This document shows positions 8,669 to 16,713 of a stretch of DNA of 64,000 nucleotides, one piece after another (the first letter of the stretch is position 1; the number at the start of each line of letters is the position of its first letter). The position numbers were made by a program, and so were the translations under genes. The notes beneath the pieces were generated by a model. That model was given only the letters and a program-made list of their open reading frames with translations, did not search any database and was not told the origin of the DNA. Source of the stretch: Butyrivibrio sp. VCB2006 (GTDB taxonomy: Bacteria > Bacillota > Clostridia > Lachnospirales > Lachnospiraceae); the NCBI RefSeq assembly GCF_000420945.1, contig NZ_ATVX01000013.1:1-64000 (forward strand), read 5' to 3'.

Positions 8669-9560
8669 CATCTTCTCTATTGAGGAGACAAGAAAAGAGT
8701 CATCTGAAGAAGTAGAAAAAGTCCAGGAGATAGCATTGTCAGATCTTTATCCCTTTAAGGATCATCCTTTCAAAGTACTGGATAACGAGGATATGCAGAA
8801 GACTGTGGAAAGCATTGAAAAGTTTGGTGTGCTAACTCCTGCTATAGTCAGGCCAAGAGAAGAAGGCGGTTATGAGATTGTATCAGGTCACAGAAGGCAC
8901 CATGCCTGTGAGTTGGCAGGTCTACAGACTATGCCAGCTATTGTTAGGAATCTTGATGATGACGCAGCTGTCATTTTGATGGTTGATTCAAACCTTTCCA
9001 GAGAGGAGATACTTCCCAGTGAGAGGGCTTTTGCTTTCAAGATGAAGATGGAAGCTTTAAAACACCAGGGGGAACGAAGAGATTTAACTTCGGACCAAGT
9101 TGGTCCGAAGTTAAGCTGGGCACAATATCAGTTGGCAGAAGAAGCTAATAGTAGTACTACGCAAGTAAAGAGATTTATCAGACTAACAGAACTTCTGCCT
9201 GAATTGATGGATATGGTTGATAACAAGAAGTTGGGATTGAATCCTGCTGTTGAGATCTCTTATCTCACTAAGGAGAATCAGAAAAATCTCCTCTACGCCA
9301 TGGACTATGCTCAGGCAATCCCATCACTATCTCAGGCACAGCGCATGAAGAAGATGCAGCAGGCCGGTCTTTGTACTAAAGAAGCTCTCTGCGCCATTAT
9401 GTCTGAAGAAAAGAAATCTGACTTGGACAGAGTAACCATCAAGAACGAAGTACTGAAGAAGTATTTCCCGAAGTCATATACTCCAAAGCAGATGGAGGAC
9501 ACCATCATTAAGCTCCTGGAGCAATGGCAGAGAAAACAGAATCACAAACAGGAATTATGA
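8625..9560 (+). CDS. parB: ParB/Srx-domain partition protein
   Basis: A 311-residue centromere-binding partner of ParA. The N-terminal half holds the ParB catalytic/clamp core: PFKDHPFKV, then EIVSGHRRHHACELAGL (the GHRR box for CTP binding) and SNLSREEILPSERAFA. It is followed by an HTH and a C-terminal dimerisation part. It overlaps parA and uses AGGAGGTG within the parA reading frame. The coding sequence contains a perfect 31-base palindrome (9084-9114, reported separately). Confidence 0.92.
   Translation: MGKRGANISLASYDDIFSIEETRKESSEEVEKVQEIALSDLYPFKDHPFKVLDNEDMQKTVESIEKFGVLTPAIVRPREEGGYEIVSGHRRHHACELAGLQTMPAIVRNLDDDAAVILMVDSNLSREEILPSERAFAFKMKMEALKHQGERRDLTSDQVGPKLSWAQYQLAEEANSSTTQVKRFIRLTELLPELMDMVDNKKLGLNPAVEISYLTKENQKNLLYAMDYAQAIPSLSQAQRMKKMQQAGLCTKEALCAIMSEEKKSDLDRVTIKNEVLKKYFPKSYTPKQMEDTIIKLLEQWQRKQNHKQEL
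9084..9114. repeat. 31-base perfect palindrome inside parB
   Basis: Two 15-base arms (ttaacttcggaccaa and its exact reverse complement) flank a single G. It encodes the LTSDQVGPKL segment of ParB. It could be a partition site, an autoregulatory operator or an mRNA hairpin; chance under coding constraint is not excluded. Confidence 0.8.
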
Positions 9561-9586
9561 GCCTTCTTAGCGGAAGGCTCTTTCTA
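9559..9586 (+). terminator. Terminator after parB
   Basis: gagccttc (9559-9566) pairs perfectly with gaaggctc (9573-9580), followed by tttct. The stem begins at the parB stop codon and lies 14 bases before the next gene's ribosome site, so it probably attenuates rather than ends the operon. Confidence 0.65.
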
Positions 9587-9599
9587 TTAGGAGGAAAAG

Positions 9600-9959
9600 A
9601 TGAGCAGACCATTAGCTTACGTCACATCAGCATGGAAAGAAGATGATTTTGAAGCAAAAGAGGATGCATTGAAATTCTGTAGAAAGCTGTACCAGGCTGG
9701 ATACTCGCCTATTTGTCCTTTGCTTCTTCAGAAAGATTTCTTAGATGATGATGACAACAAGGAGCACAAAGACAGAATCGAGATGGCTGAGGAGCTTCTT
9801 AGAAGATCTCGTGTCGTAGTTGTGTGCGGAAGAACTACAGATGAGAACGTTAAGAATGATATTGCCCTGGCAAAGCGCCTTGGCATTGTATCCACAACGC
9901 TTGATGGCATCCTGAACGTTGATAAGAAAACAAAGAATAAGGTAGGCGCAGCGGAGTGA
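9600..9959 (+). CDS. DUF7768/DUF4406-like protein (nucleoside deoxyribosyltransferase fold)
   Basis: A 119-residue protein with a Rossmann-like order: LAYVTSAW near the start, then YSPICPLLLQ, AEELLRRSRVVVVCG near residue 62 and NVKNDIALAKRLGI. This matches the nucleoside 2-deoxyribosyltransferase-like families that recur in conjugative and phage DNA. Proposed roles (nucleotide sensing or salvage) are unproven. AGGAGG precedes the ATG. It sits between partition and transfer genes and is a common member of this ICE backbone. Confidence 0.7.
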   Translation: MSRPLAYVTSAWKEDDFEAKEDALKFCRKLYQAGYSPICPLLLQKDFLDDDDNKEHKDRIEMAEELLRRSRVVVVCGRTTDENVKNDIALAKRLGIVSTTLDGILNVDKKTKNKVGAAE

Positions 9960-9997
9960 AGAGCTCCTGCTGCAGCCGCTGATAAGGGGGTGATCAG

Positions 9998-10480
9998 ATG
10001 CAGGAAGAGGTTGAGAATAGAACCGTGAACCTCGCCATTACCACTACCAAATTATCTGCCAGAGCAATTATCGCTGGCATAAAGAAATATCTTGATCACA
10101 GGAAAAATAAGAAGATCCAGCATACTCAGGGAAAGCAGTCTGTGAAAGAGCTTATCGGACAGGATGCAGGAGTATCAACCATTGATATAGCCAAGACCGG
10201 GCTTCGTGATTTTCAGAGAGTGGCAAGAAAGTACAACGTAGACTTTGCTGTAGAGAAGGATAAGACAGTTCCGAAAGGAGATCCGCCCAGATACGTTATC
10301 TTCTTTAAGTCCAGAGATGCTGATGCTTTGAAACATGTAATGAAAGAGTACTCAGCAAAAGAACTCAAGAGGAAAGGTAAAAACAGACCAAGTGTCCTTA
10401 AGAAACTCAGGCACTTCAAGGAGATTGTTGCTGCAATTCCTAGAAAGATCAAGGAAAAGACAATGGAGAAAGAGCGATGA
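9998..10480 (+). CDS. PcfB-like (DUF3801) conjugation accessory protein
   Basis: A 160-residue basic protein immediately upstream of, and overlapping by 4 bases, the coupling protein gene. Features are the LAITTTKLSARAIIAGIKKY opening and the KDKTVPKGDPPRYVIFFKSR core with a following lysine-rich tail. PcfB of pCF10 helps present relaxosomes to the VirD4-type receptor; the same role is inferred here from family and position. Confidence 0.8.
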   Translation: MQEEVENRTVNLAITTTKLSARAIIAGIKKYLDHRKNKKIQHTQGKQSVKELIGQDAGVSTIDIAKTGLRDFQRVARKYNVDFAVEKDKTVPKGDPPRYVIFFKSRDADALKHVMKEYSAKELKRKGKNRPSVLKKLRHFKEIVAAIPRKIKEKTMEKER

Positions 10481-12237
10481 ATACGAAAAAGATTAAAAAG
10501 ACTATTCTGCTAAATCTCCCGTATTTCTTGGTGGGAGGTTTTGCAACAAACTTAGGAGAAGCCTGGAGAATAGCAAGTGGAACCAACGTCTCTGAGAAAG
10601 TGCAGGGGCTCGTCCTGTACGGAGGCTTTTCCAGGGCTTTCGAAAATATCCTTCCGAGCCTTCATCCCTTTGACCTGGCAGTAGGTATCACTGCCGGAGC
10701 TGCTCTTAGGATAGCAGTTTATCTGAAGGGAAAGAACGCAAAAAACTTTCGCCACAACCAGGAATACGGCTCAGCCAGGTGGGGGAAGCAGGAAGATATA
10801 GAGCCATTCATGGATCCGGACTTCAAGAACAATGTTATCCTGTCAAAGACAGAACGCATTACCATGAGCAGCAGACCAAAGCTGCCCAAGTACGCAAGAA
10901 ATAAAAACCTCCTTGTTGTCGGAGGCTCCGGTTCCGGTAAAACAAGATTTGTGTTAAAGCCTAACCTTTTACAGTGCCACTCTAGCTATGTGGTTTGTGA
11001 TCCGAAAGGAACCATAGTGTGCGAGTGTGGAAATGCGCTGCTTAAGAACGGTTATGACATCAAAATCTTTAACACCATCAATTTCAAGAAGTCCAATCAT
11101 TACAATCCCTTTATGTATATCCATTCCGAGACTGACATCTTAAAACTTGTAACGGCGCTCATTGCCAATACGAAGGGAGATGGAAAGGAAGGAGATCAGT
11201 TCTGGACTAAGGCTGAGACATTGCTTTATACAGCTCTTATCGGCTATATCCATTACGAAGCTCCTGAAGAAGAGCAGAATTTCAGTACGCTTTTGGAATT
11301 CCTTAACTCCATGGAAGTAAGAGAAGATGATGAGGACTTTCAGAACCCAGTGGATCTTATGTTTGAGGACCTGGAGAACAAGGACCCGAATCATTTTGCA
11401 GTAAGACAATATAAAAAGTTCCGCCTTGCTGCTGGCAAAACCATGAAATCTATTCTCATAAGTTGTGGTGCAAGACTTGCTCCATTTGATATTGAAGAAC
11501 TCAGGGAGATCACATCCTATGATGAACTTGATCTGGATGAAGTTGGAGACAGGAAGACAGCTCTTTTCCTTATCATGAGCGACACAGATCCAACTTTTAA
11601 CTTCCTGATCTCTATGATCTATTCCCAGCTCTTCAATCTGCTTTGTGAGAAAGCCGATGATGTCTATGGTGGAAGGCTTCCGGTCCATGTGCGCTGTCTT
11701 GTAGATGAGACGGCCAATATCGGACAAATCCCTAACTTAGAGCGCCTTATGGCAACTATCCGAAGCCGTGAAATCTCTGCCTGTCTTGTGTTGCAGGCAA
11801 AGTCACAGCTGAAAGCCATCTATAAGGATAATGCTGAGACAATCATTGCCAACTGTGATAGTCAGATTTTTCTTGGAGGCGCGGAACAGTCTACGCTTAA
11901 AGATCTTAACCAAATGCTGGGGAAGGAGACTATAGACACCTACAATACCGGTGAGTCCAGGGGAACTTCCCAGAGCTACAACCTGAATTACCAAAAGCTC
12001 GGACATGACCTTATGTCATTTGATGAGCTGGCAACAATGGATGGAGATCATTGCATCGTGCAGGTGCGTGGTGTTCGTCCTTTTTATTCTGAGAAGTATG
12101 ATCTGACCCAGCATCCCAATTACAAGCTGACAGCAGACTATGACAAGAAGAACTGGTTCGATATCGAGAAGTATCTGAACCGTAAGATGAAATTGAAACC
12201 TGATGATGAATTCGAAGTAATTGATGTGGAGGAATAA
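10477..12237 (+). CDS. virD4: VirD4-type conjugal coupling protein (T4CP)
   Basis: A 586-residue hexameric pump ATPase that links the relaxosome to the transfer channel at the inner membrane. The N-terminus has two membrane segments (about residues 10-25 and 60-85). Walker A GGSGSGKT is at residues 149-156. Walker B lies in CLVDETANIGQIPNLERL near residue 408, and VLQAKSQL follows. The FRHNQEYGSARWG motif before Walker A is typical of TraG/VirD4 proteins of Bacillota. The ATG overlaps the pcfB stop. Confidence 0.95.
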   Translation: MNTKKIKKTILLNLPYFLVGGFATNLGEAWRIASGTNVSEKVQGLVLYGGFSRAFENILPSLHPFDLAVGITAGAALRIAVYLKGKNAKNFRHNQEYGSARWGKQEDIEPFMDPDFKNNVILSKTERITMSSRPKLPKYARNKNLLVVGGSGSGKTRFVLKPNLLQCHSSYVVCDPKGTIVCECGNALLKNGYDIKIFNTINFKKSNHYNPFMYIHSETDILKLVTALIANTKGDGKEGDQFWTKAETLLYTALIGYIHYEAPEEEQNFSTLLEFLNSMEVREDDEDFQNPVDLMFEDLENKDPNHFAVRQYKKFRLAAGKTMKSILISCGARLAPFDIEELREITSYDELDLDEVGDRKTALFLIMSDTDPTFNFLISMIYSQLFNLLCEKADDVYGGRLPVHVRCLVDETANIGQIPNLERLMATIRSREISACLVLQAKSQLKAIYKDNAETIIANCDSQIFLGGAEQSTLKDLNQMLGKETIDTYNTGESRGTSQSYNLNYQKLGHDLMSFDELATMDGDHCIVQVRGVRPFYSEKYDLTQHPNYKLTADYDKKNWFDIEKYLNRKMKLKPDDEFEVIDVEE

Positions 12238-12242
12238 GAAAT

Positions 12243-12452
12243 ATGGCATTCTACCCAGAGACACTAAGAATACTTGAGACGATAGTTACAGTGTTAGTCG
12301 CAGTTGATGCTGCTTTTGATGATTCGTTCGATGGAAGCAAAGAGGCAATTGCGAGAAAAAGGATGGAATTATATCAAGATCCAAGAATGAGAAAGGCTTT
12401 AGGTAACTTGTTAGCACGAATTATCATGAGCAGGGTGGCCAGAGGTAGTTAA
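12243..12452 (+). CDS. Small hypothetical protein
   Basis: A 69-residue protein beginning 5 bases after virD4, with a weak AGGAATAA upstream. It has a hydrophobic N-terminal helix (LRILETIVTVLVAVDAAF) and a basic C-terminus. No recognised family. Its position between coupling protein and pilin-like gene suggests a transfer accessory, but it could be a remnant. Confidence 0.45.
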   Translation: MAFYPETLRILETIVTVLVAVDAAFDDSFDGSKEAIARKRMELYQDPRMRKALGNLLARIIMSRVARGS

Positions 12453-12459
12453 TGTCATC

Positions 12460-12706
12460 TTCCAATGAACTGGGCATAAGCTTTTTATGCCCTACTCATT
12501 GGAACTTTACATAATAAAATCCTATGTAGCTGATAGTTGAATGGGTACATAGGCCGTAGTTCTGACGAGGATTGCGGTCTATTTTTTGTGCCCAAAATGC
12601 AGGTGCACATGCAAAGGGCCAATAGAGACAACTGAATATGGAAAAGACAACAAACTATCAACTATGAAAGCCGGGAGCAAAAAGAAGCCCCGGCTTTCCG
12701 TATTTT
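12460..12706 (+). promoter_or_regulatory. Leader with three stacked hairpins upstream of the mating-channel genes
   Basis: This non-coding leader carries a composite stem at 12460-12504 (outer arms ttccaatga/tcattggaa, inner gggcata/tatgccc). A second stem follows (cctatgta/tacatagg, 12521-12553). A third GC-rich stem (aaagccggg/cccggcttt, 12667-12696) runs into ccgtattttt just before the AAGGAGG of the next gene. The last has terminator form, so the leader may act as an attenuator. Confidence 0.55.
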
Positions 12707-12723
12707 TAAGGAGGAATTTTATT

Positions 12724-12936
12724 ATGGCATTTTTTCAGAGCGCAATTGGATCACTTCAGACAATCGTTATCGCACTTGGAGCAGGACTCGGTGTATGGGG
12801 AGCAATCAACCTTCTTGAGGGCTACGGCAATGACAACCCTGGAGCTAAGTCACAGGGAATGAAGCAGCTCATGGCTGGTGGCGGTGTTGCCCTTGTTGGA
12901 ACCACACTTGTTCCTCTTCTTGCAGGTCTCTTTTGA
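12724..12936 (+). CDS. Maff2 family small membrane protein
   Basis: A 70-residue protein of the Maff2 family found in conjugative elements of Bacillota, with two hydrophobic helices around a polar loop (LEGYGNDNPGAKSQGMKQLM). It resembles VirB2/TrbC pilin-like subunits in size and topology, which is inference. The ATG here has AAGGAGG 9 bases upstream. A longer in-frame start at 12586 would read through the leader terminator and was rejected. It opens the channel gene cluster. Confidence 0.85.
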   Translation: MAFFQSAIGSLQTIVIALGAGLGVWGAINLLEGYGNDNPGAKSQGMKQLMAGGGVALVGTTLVPLLAGLF

Positions 12937-12964
12937 TCAGCGCAGAAGGGAGGAAACAGAAGGT

Positions 12965-12983
12965 CGGCGGGGTTATCCCGCCG
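12965..12983 (+). promoter_or_regulatory. GC-rich hairpin between maff2 and the VirB6-like gene
   Basis: cggcggg (12965-12971) pairs perfectly with cccgccg (12977-12983) across a 5-base loop. There is no T run, so it may stabilise or process the mRNA between two genes needed in different amounts. Confidence 0.5.
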
Positions 12984-13016
12984 GCTATTCCCTCAGAAAC
13001 AGGGAGGTAATAACCA

Positions 13017-13883
13017 ATGAAAAACGCATTTCTTCAGCTTGTTGATATGCTGAAAGAACTACTTGTATCAGCGGTGATGAGCAACATGACAAGCCTCTTT
13101 AGCATGGTGAACGATGAAGTTTCATCGGTGGCAAGTCAGGTGGGAACAAATCCGCAGGACTTTTCGCCCAGTGTTTTTGCTGTGATAAAGAATCTGTCGG
13201 ACAACGTCATCATGCCGATTGCAGGAATAATTCTGACATTCATTGCGTGCTACGAGCTGATACAGTTGGTTATCAGTCACAACAACCTGGCACAGTTTGA
13301 GTCCTGGATATTCTTCAAGTGGATACTGAAAACCTATATCGCAGTGGAACTCATAACACACTGTTTCGATATATCCATGGCGGTATTTGATGTGGCTCAG
13401 CACGTGATCTTAAACAGCGCAGGCGTAATAAACAGTACTACTATGGTTGATGCATCAGCTCTGGCGACTATGCAGTCAACATTGGAAGCGATGGGCATGT
13501 TTGAGCTCTTTGGCCTCTGGCTTGAGATATTTATCGTAAAGCTTGGCCTTGCTATTATGTCCAAGATCATCTTCGTTATAGTTTACGGTCGAATGATAGA
13601 AATCTATCTCACCATGAGCCTTGCACCAATCCCTATGTCCACCTTCGGAAATAAGGAACAGAGCAGTATGGGACAACACTATTTCAGAGCACTCATGGCT
13701 CTTGGATTCCAGGGATTTCTCATTATGGTCTGTGTAGGAATCTATGCAGCACTCATCACTTCAGTAACATTTTCATCAGATATTGTTGGATCACTCTGGG
13801 GAGCATTGGGATATACAATCCTTCTTTGTTTCTCACTGTTTAAGACAAGCGCAGTGACCAAGACAATATTCCAGGTACACTAA
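13017..13883 (+). CDS. VirB6/TrbL-like conjugal transfer membrane protein
   Basis: A 288-residue polytopic protein with about six hydrophobic helices (for instance MPIAGIILTFIACYELIQLV, and a C-terminal GSLWGALGYTILLCFSLF). It holds the SKIIFVIVYGRMIEIYLTMS core seen in VirB6-like proteins of Tn1549-type ICEs. It should form part of the inner-membrane channel. It is preceded by AGGGAGG and followed after 12 bases by PrgI. Confidence 0.85.
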   Translation: MKNAFLQLVDMLKELLVSAVMSNMTSLFSMVNDEVSSVASQVGTNPQDFSPSVFAVIKNLSDNVIMPIAGIILTFIACYELIQLVISHNNLAQFESWIFFKWILKTYIAVELITHCFDISMAVFDVAQHVILNSAGVINSTTMVDASALATMQSTLEAMGMFELFGLWLEIFIVKLGLAIMSKIIFVIVYGRMIEIYLTMSLAPIPMSTFGNKEQSSMGQHYFRALMALGFQGFLIMVCVGIYAALITSVTFSSDIVGSLWGALGYTILLCFSLFKTSAVTKTIFQVH

Positions 13884-13895
13884 GGAGGAAACTAA

Positions 13896-14348
13896 ATGGC
13901 ATCATACGTCTCGGTGCCAAGGGATCTGACAAAGGTAAAATCGAAGCTGGCGTTCAATCTCACAAAGCGTCAGATCATTTGTTTTTCAGTGGCGGCACTC
14001 ATAGGAGTACCGTCATTTTTCCTGATAAAACAGATTGCACCTATCAACACGGCAGTCATGTGCATGATGCTCATAATGATGCCGATGTTTTTCCTTGCAC
14101 TTTATGAAAAGAACGGAGAGCCCCTTGAGGTAATCATACAACACTTTATTAAGGCGATAATCGTAAGACCCAAGGAGCGTCCCTATAAGACAGACAACTA
14201 CTATGCAGCATTAGAGCGTCTTGCTAAGACGCAAAAAGAAATAAAGAAAATCACGGAAGGAGGTATAGCCGTTGATAAATCCAGGAAAGCTGTTCAAAAG
14301 GGAAAAGAAACAGTACGTCATTCCGGAAAATCTTCCAAAAAGAGATAA
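13896..14348 (+). CDS. prgI: PrgI family conjugation protein
   Basis: A 150-residue protein with the signature opening YVSVPRDLTKVKSKLAFNLT and two membrane helices (about residues 30-65), then a basic cytoplasmic tail. PrgI proteins pair with VirB4 ATPases in Gram-positive type IV secretion (VirB3-like). The 3' end overlaps the VirB4 gene by 77 bases, a layout that suggests coupled translation. Confidence 0.9.
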   Translation: MASYVSVPRDLTKVKSKLAFNLTKRQIICFSVAALIGVPSFFLIKQIAPINTAVMCMMLIMMPMFFLALYEKNGEPLEVIIQHFIKAIIVRPKERPYKTDNYYAALERLAKTQKEIKKITEGGIAVDKSRKAVQKGKETVRHSGKSSKKR

Positions 14349-16713
14349 GAAAAGAATTGAGAGAGTCATTAAGAAAGCAAAGAGAAATGATGGCATTCCC
14401 AGAACCGCGCAGCAGTCAATTCCTTTTCAGCGTATGTTCCAGGACGGAATCTGTAGGGTCACCAAGGACTACTATTCCAAGACAATTGCCTTTCAGGACA
14501 TCAATTATCAGTTGGCTCAGCCGGAGGATCAGAATGAAATCTATGGTGAGTGGTGTTCGTTCCTGAATTACTTTGATAGTTCAGTACACGCACAGATCTC
14601 CTGCATGGGGATGACTACTGATATAGAAGAATTCAGAAGAAGCCTTGCTATCGACCATAATAATGATGAGTTCAATGACGTAAGAGATGGCTATTCAAGC
14701 GTTATTCTGGGACAGATGCAGGCTGGAAATAACGGACAGACTTTAACCAAGTATCTTACTTTTGGGATTCATGCAGATAGCCTTAAGAGCGCAAAACCAA
14801 GGCTGATTCATCTTGAAACTGACATTCTCAATAACTTTAGGAGAATTGGAGTACAGGCAAAATCCCTTAATGGAAAAGAGAGGCTCGCTGTAATGCATGA
14901 AATCTTCCATGTAGGTGACAACGCCAAGTTCTTCTTCGACTGGAAGTGGCTTTCAGGATCAGGTCTTTCCGTTAAAGACTTCATTGCTCCAAGCTCTTTC
15001 TACTTCAAAAACGGAAGAGTATTTAAGATGGGAGATACCTTTGCTTCGGTATCTTACCTGGCTATCACTGCGTCAGATATCAGTGACAGAATGCTGGCTG
15101 ATTTTCTTAAGGTTGACTCCTGCCAGGTGGTAACAATGCACATTCACTCCATTGATCAGAATGAGGCGATTAAGACAGTAAAGCACACCATCACTGAGCT
15201 TGACAGAAGTAAGATTGAGGAACAGAAGAAGGCTGTAAGAGCCGGATACGACATGGAGATAATTCCTTCGGATCTTGCTACTTATGGCAAAGATGCGAAA
15301 GATCTTTTGAAAGAACTTCAGTCGCAGAATGAGCGAATGTTCCTAATGACTTTCACAATCCTGAATACAGGAAAGACTCAGGAAGAGCTTGAGAACAATA
15401 TCTTCCAGGCTTCTTCAATCGCTCAGAAGCACAACTGTAATCTGGTCCGCCTTGACTTCCAGCAGGAGCAGGGACTCATGAGCGCGCTGCCTCTTGGCTA
15501 CAACCAGATTGAGATCGAAAGAGGACTTACCACATCAAGCACAGCAATTTTCATTCCTTTCACAACGCAGGAGCTGTTCCAGACAGATAAGGAGAGCCTT
15601 TATTACGGTCTTAACGCTCTTTCCAACAACCTGATCATGGTGGACAGGAAGAAACTTAAGAATCCTAATGGCCTTATCCTTGGAACTCCCGGATCCGGTA
15701 AGTCATTCTCTGCGAAAAGAGAAATTGCCAATGCCTTTCTTGTAACGGATGACGATATCATCATCAGTGATCCTGAGTCTGAGTATTCAGCATTGGTAAA
15801 ACGCTTTAAGGGCCAGGTTATTAAGATTGCTCCAACCAGTGATCAGTATATCAATCCGATGGACATCAACGCCAACTACTCAGATGATGATAACCCTGTG
15901 GCTTTGAAAGCGGATTTCATCCTGTCTCTGTGTGAACTTATAGTAGGCGGAAAAGACGGACTTAAGCCGGTAGAGAAAACTGTAATTGACCGCTGTATCC
16001 ATCAGATATATCAGGATTACTTCATGGATCCCAGACCTGAGAGGATGCCAATTTTGGAAGATCTTTATAATGCGCTGTTAAAGCAGGATGAGCCTGAAGC
16101 ACATCATGTGGCAAAAGCGCTTGAGATATATGTTTCCGGATCTCTTAATGTCTTTAATCACAGGACTAACGTAGACATCAAGAACCGACTTGTATGTTAT
16201 GACATCAAGGACCTTGGTAAGCAGCTTAAGAAGATTGGACTTCTTGTTGTTCAGGATCAGGTATGGGGCAGAGTTACTGCCAACAGAAATGTCGGAAAGT
16301 GTACCAGATACTATCTTGATGAGATGCACTTGTTACTTCGTGAGGAACAGACTGCAGCGTACACGGTAGAGATCTGGAAGAGATTCCGTAAGTGGGGCGG
16401 TATTCCTACTGGTATAACACAGAACATCAAGGATTTGCTTGCATCCAGCGAGATTGAGAATATCTTCGAGAACTCTGATTTCATTTATATGCTAAATCAG
16501 GCTGCTGCGGACAGACAGATCCTGGCAAAGCAGCTCAATATAAGCCCTCATCAGCTCTCCTATGTAACACATTCAGGAGAAGGTGAAGGGCTTTTGTTTT
16601 ACGGAAATGTCATTTTGCCATTTGTGGACAGATTCCCGCAGAACACTGAGCTTTACAAGATAATGACAACCAAGTTATCGGAAGTGACGGAGGTACAGAA
16701 TGAGTCAGCTTAA
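14272..16713 (+). CDS. virB4: VirB4-type conjugation ATPase
   Basis: An 813-residue AAA+ motor of the mating channel. Walker A GTPGSGKS begins near residue 471. A Walker B-like YYLDEMHLLLREEQ lies near residue 682, and a GGIPTGITQN segment follows. The N-terminal half is the VirB4 domain that docks on the membrane complex. Translation starts at TTG: a strong GGAAGGAGG sits 7 bases upstream and no ATG fits. The start lies inside prgI. Confidence 0.95.
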   Translation: MINPGKLFKREKKQYVIPENLPKRDKKRIERVIKKAKRNDGIPRTAQQSIPFQRMFQDGICRVTKDYYSKTIAFQDINYQLAQPEDQNEIYGEWCSFLNYFDSSVHAQISCMGMTTDIEEFRRSLAIDHNNDEFNDVRDGYSSVILGQMQAGNNGQTLTKYLTFGIHADSLKSAKPRLIHLETDILNNFRRIGVQAKSLNGKERLAVMHEIFHVGDNAKFFFDWKWLSGSGLSVKDFIAPSSFYFKNGRVFKMGDTFASVSYLAITASDISDRMLADFLKVDSCQVVTMHIHSIDQNEAIKTVKHTITELDRSKIEEQKKAVRAGYDMEIIPSDLATYGKDAKDLLKELQSQNERMFLMTFTILNTGKTQEELENNIFQASSIAQKHNCNLVRLDFQQEQGLMSALPLGYNQIEIERGLTTSSTAIFIPFTTQELFQTDKESLYYGLNALSNNLIMVDRKKLKNPNGLILGTPGSGKSFSAKREIANAFLVTDDDIIISDPESEYSALVKRFKGQVIKIAPTSDQYINPMDINANYSDDDNPVALKADFILSLCELIVGGKDGLKPVEKTVIDRCIHQIYQDYFMDPRPERMPILEDLYNALLKQDEPEAHHVAKALEIYVSGSLNVFNHRTNVDIKNRLVCYDIKDLGKQLKKIGLLVVQDQVWGRVTANRNVGKCTRYYLDEMHLLLREEQTAAYTVEIWKRFRKWGGIPTGITQNIKDLLASSEIENIFENSDFIYMLNQAAADRQILAKQLNISPHQLSYVTHSGEGEGLLFYGNVILPFVDRFPQNTELYKIMTTKLSEVTEVQNESA

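Noticed and set aside
12586..12723. N-terminal extension of the Maff2 protein
   Set aside because: It would translate the leader hairpin; family members start at MAFF and the ribosome site supports that.
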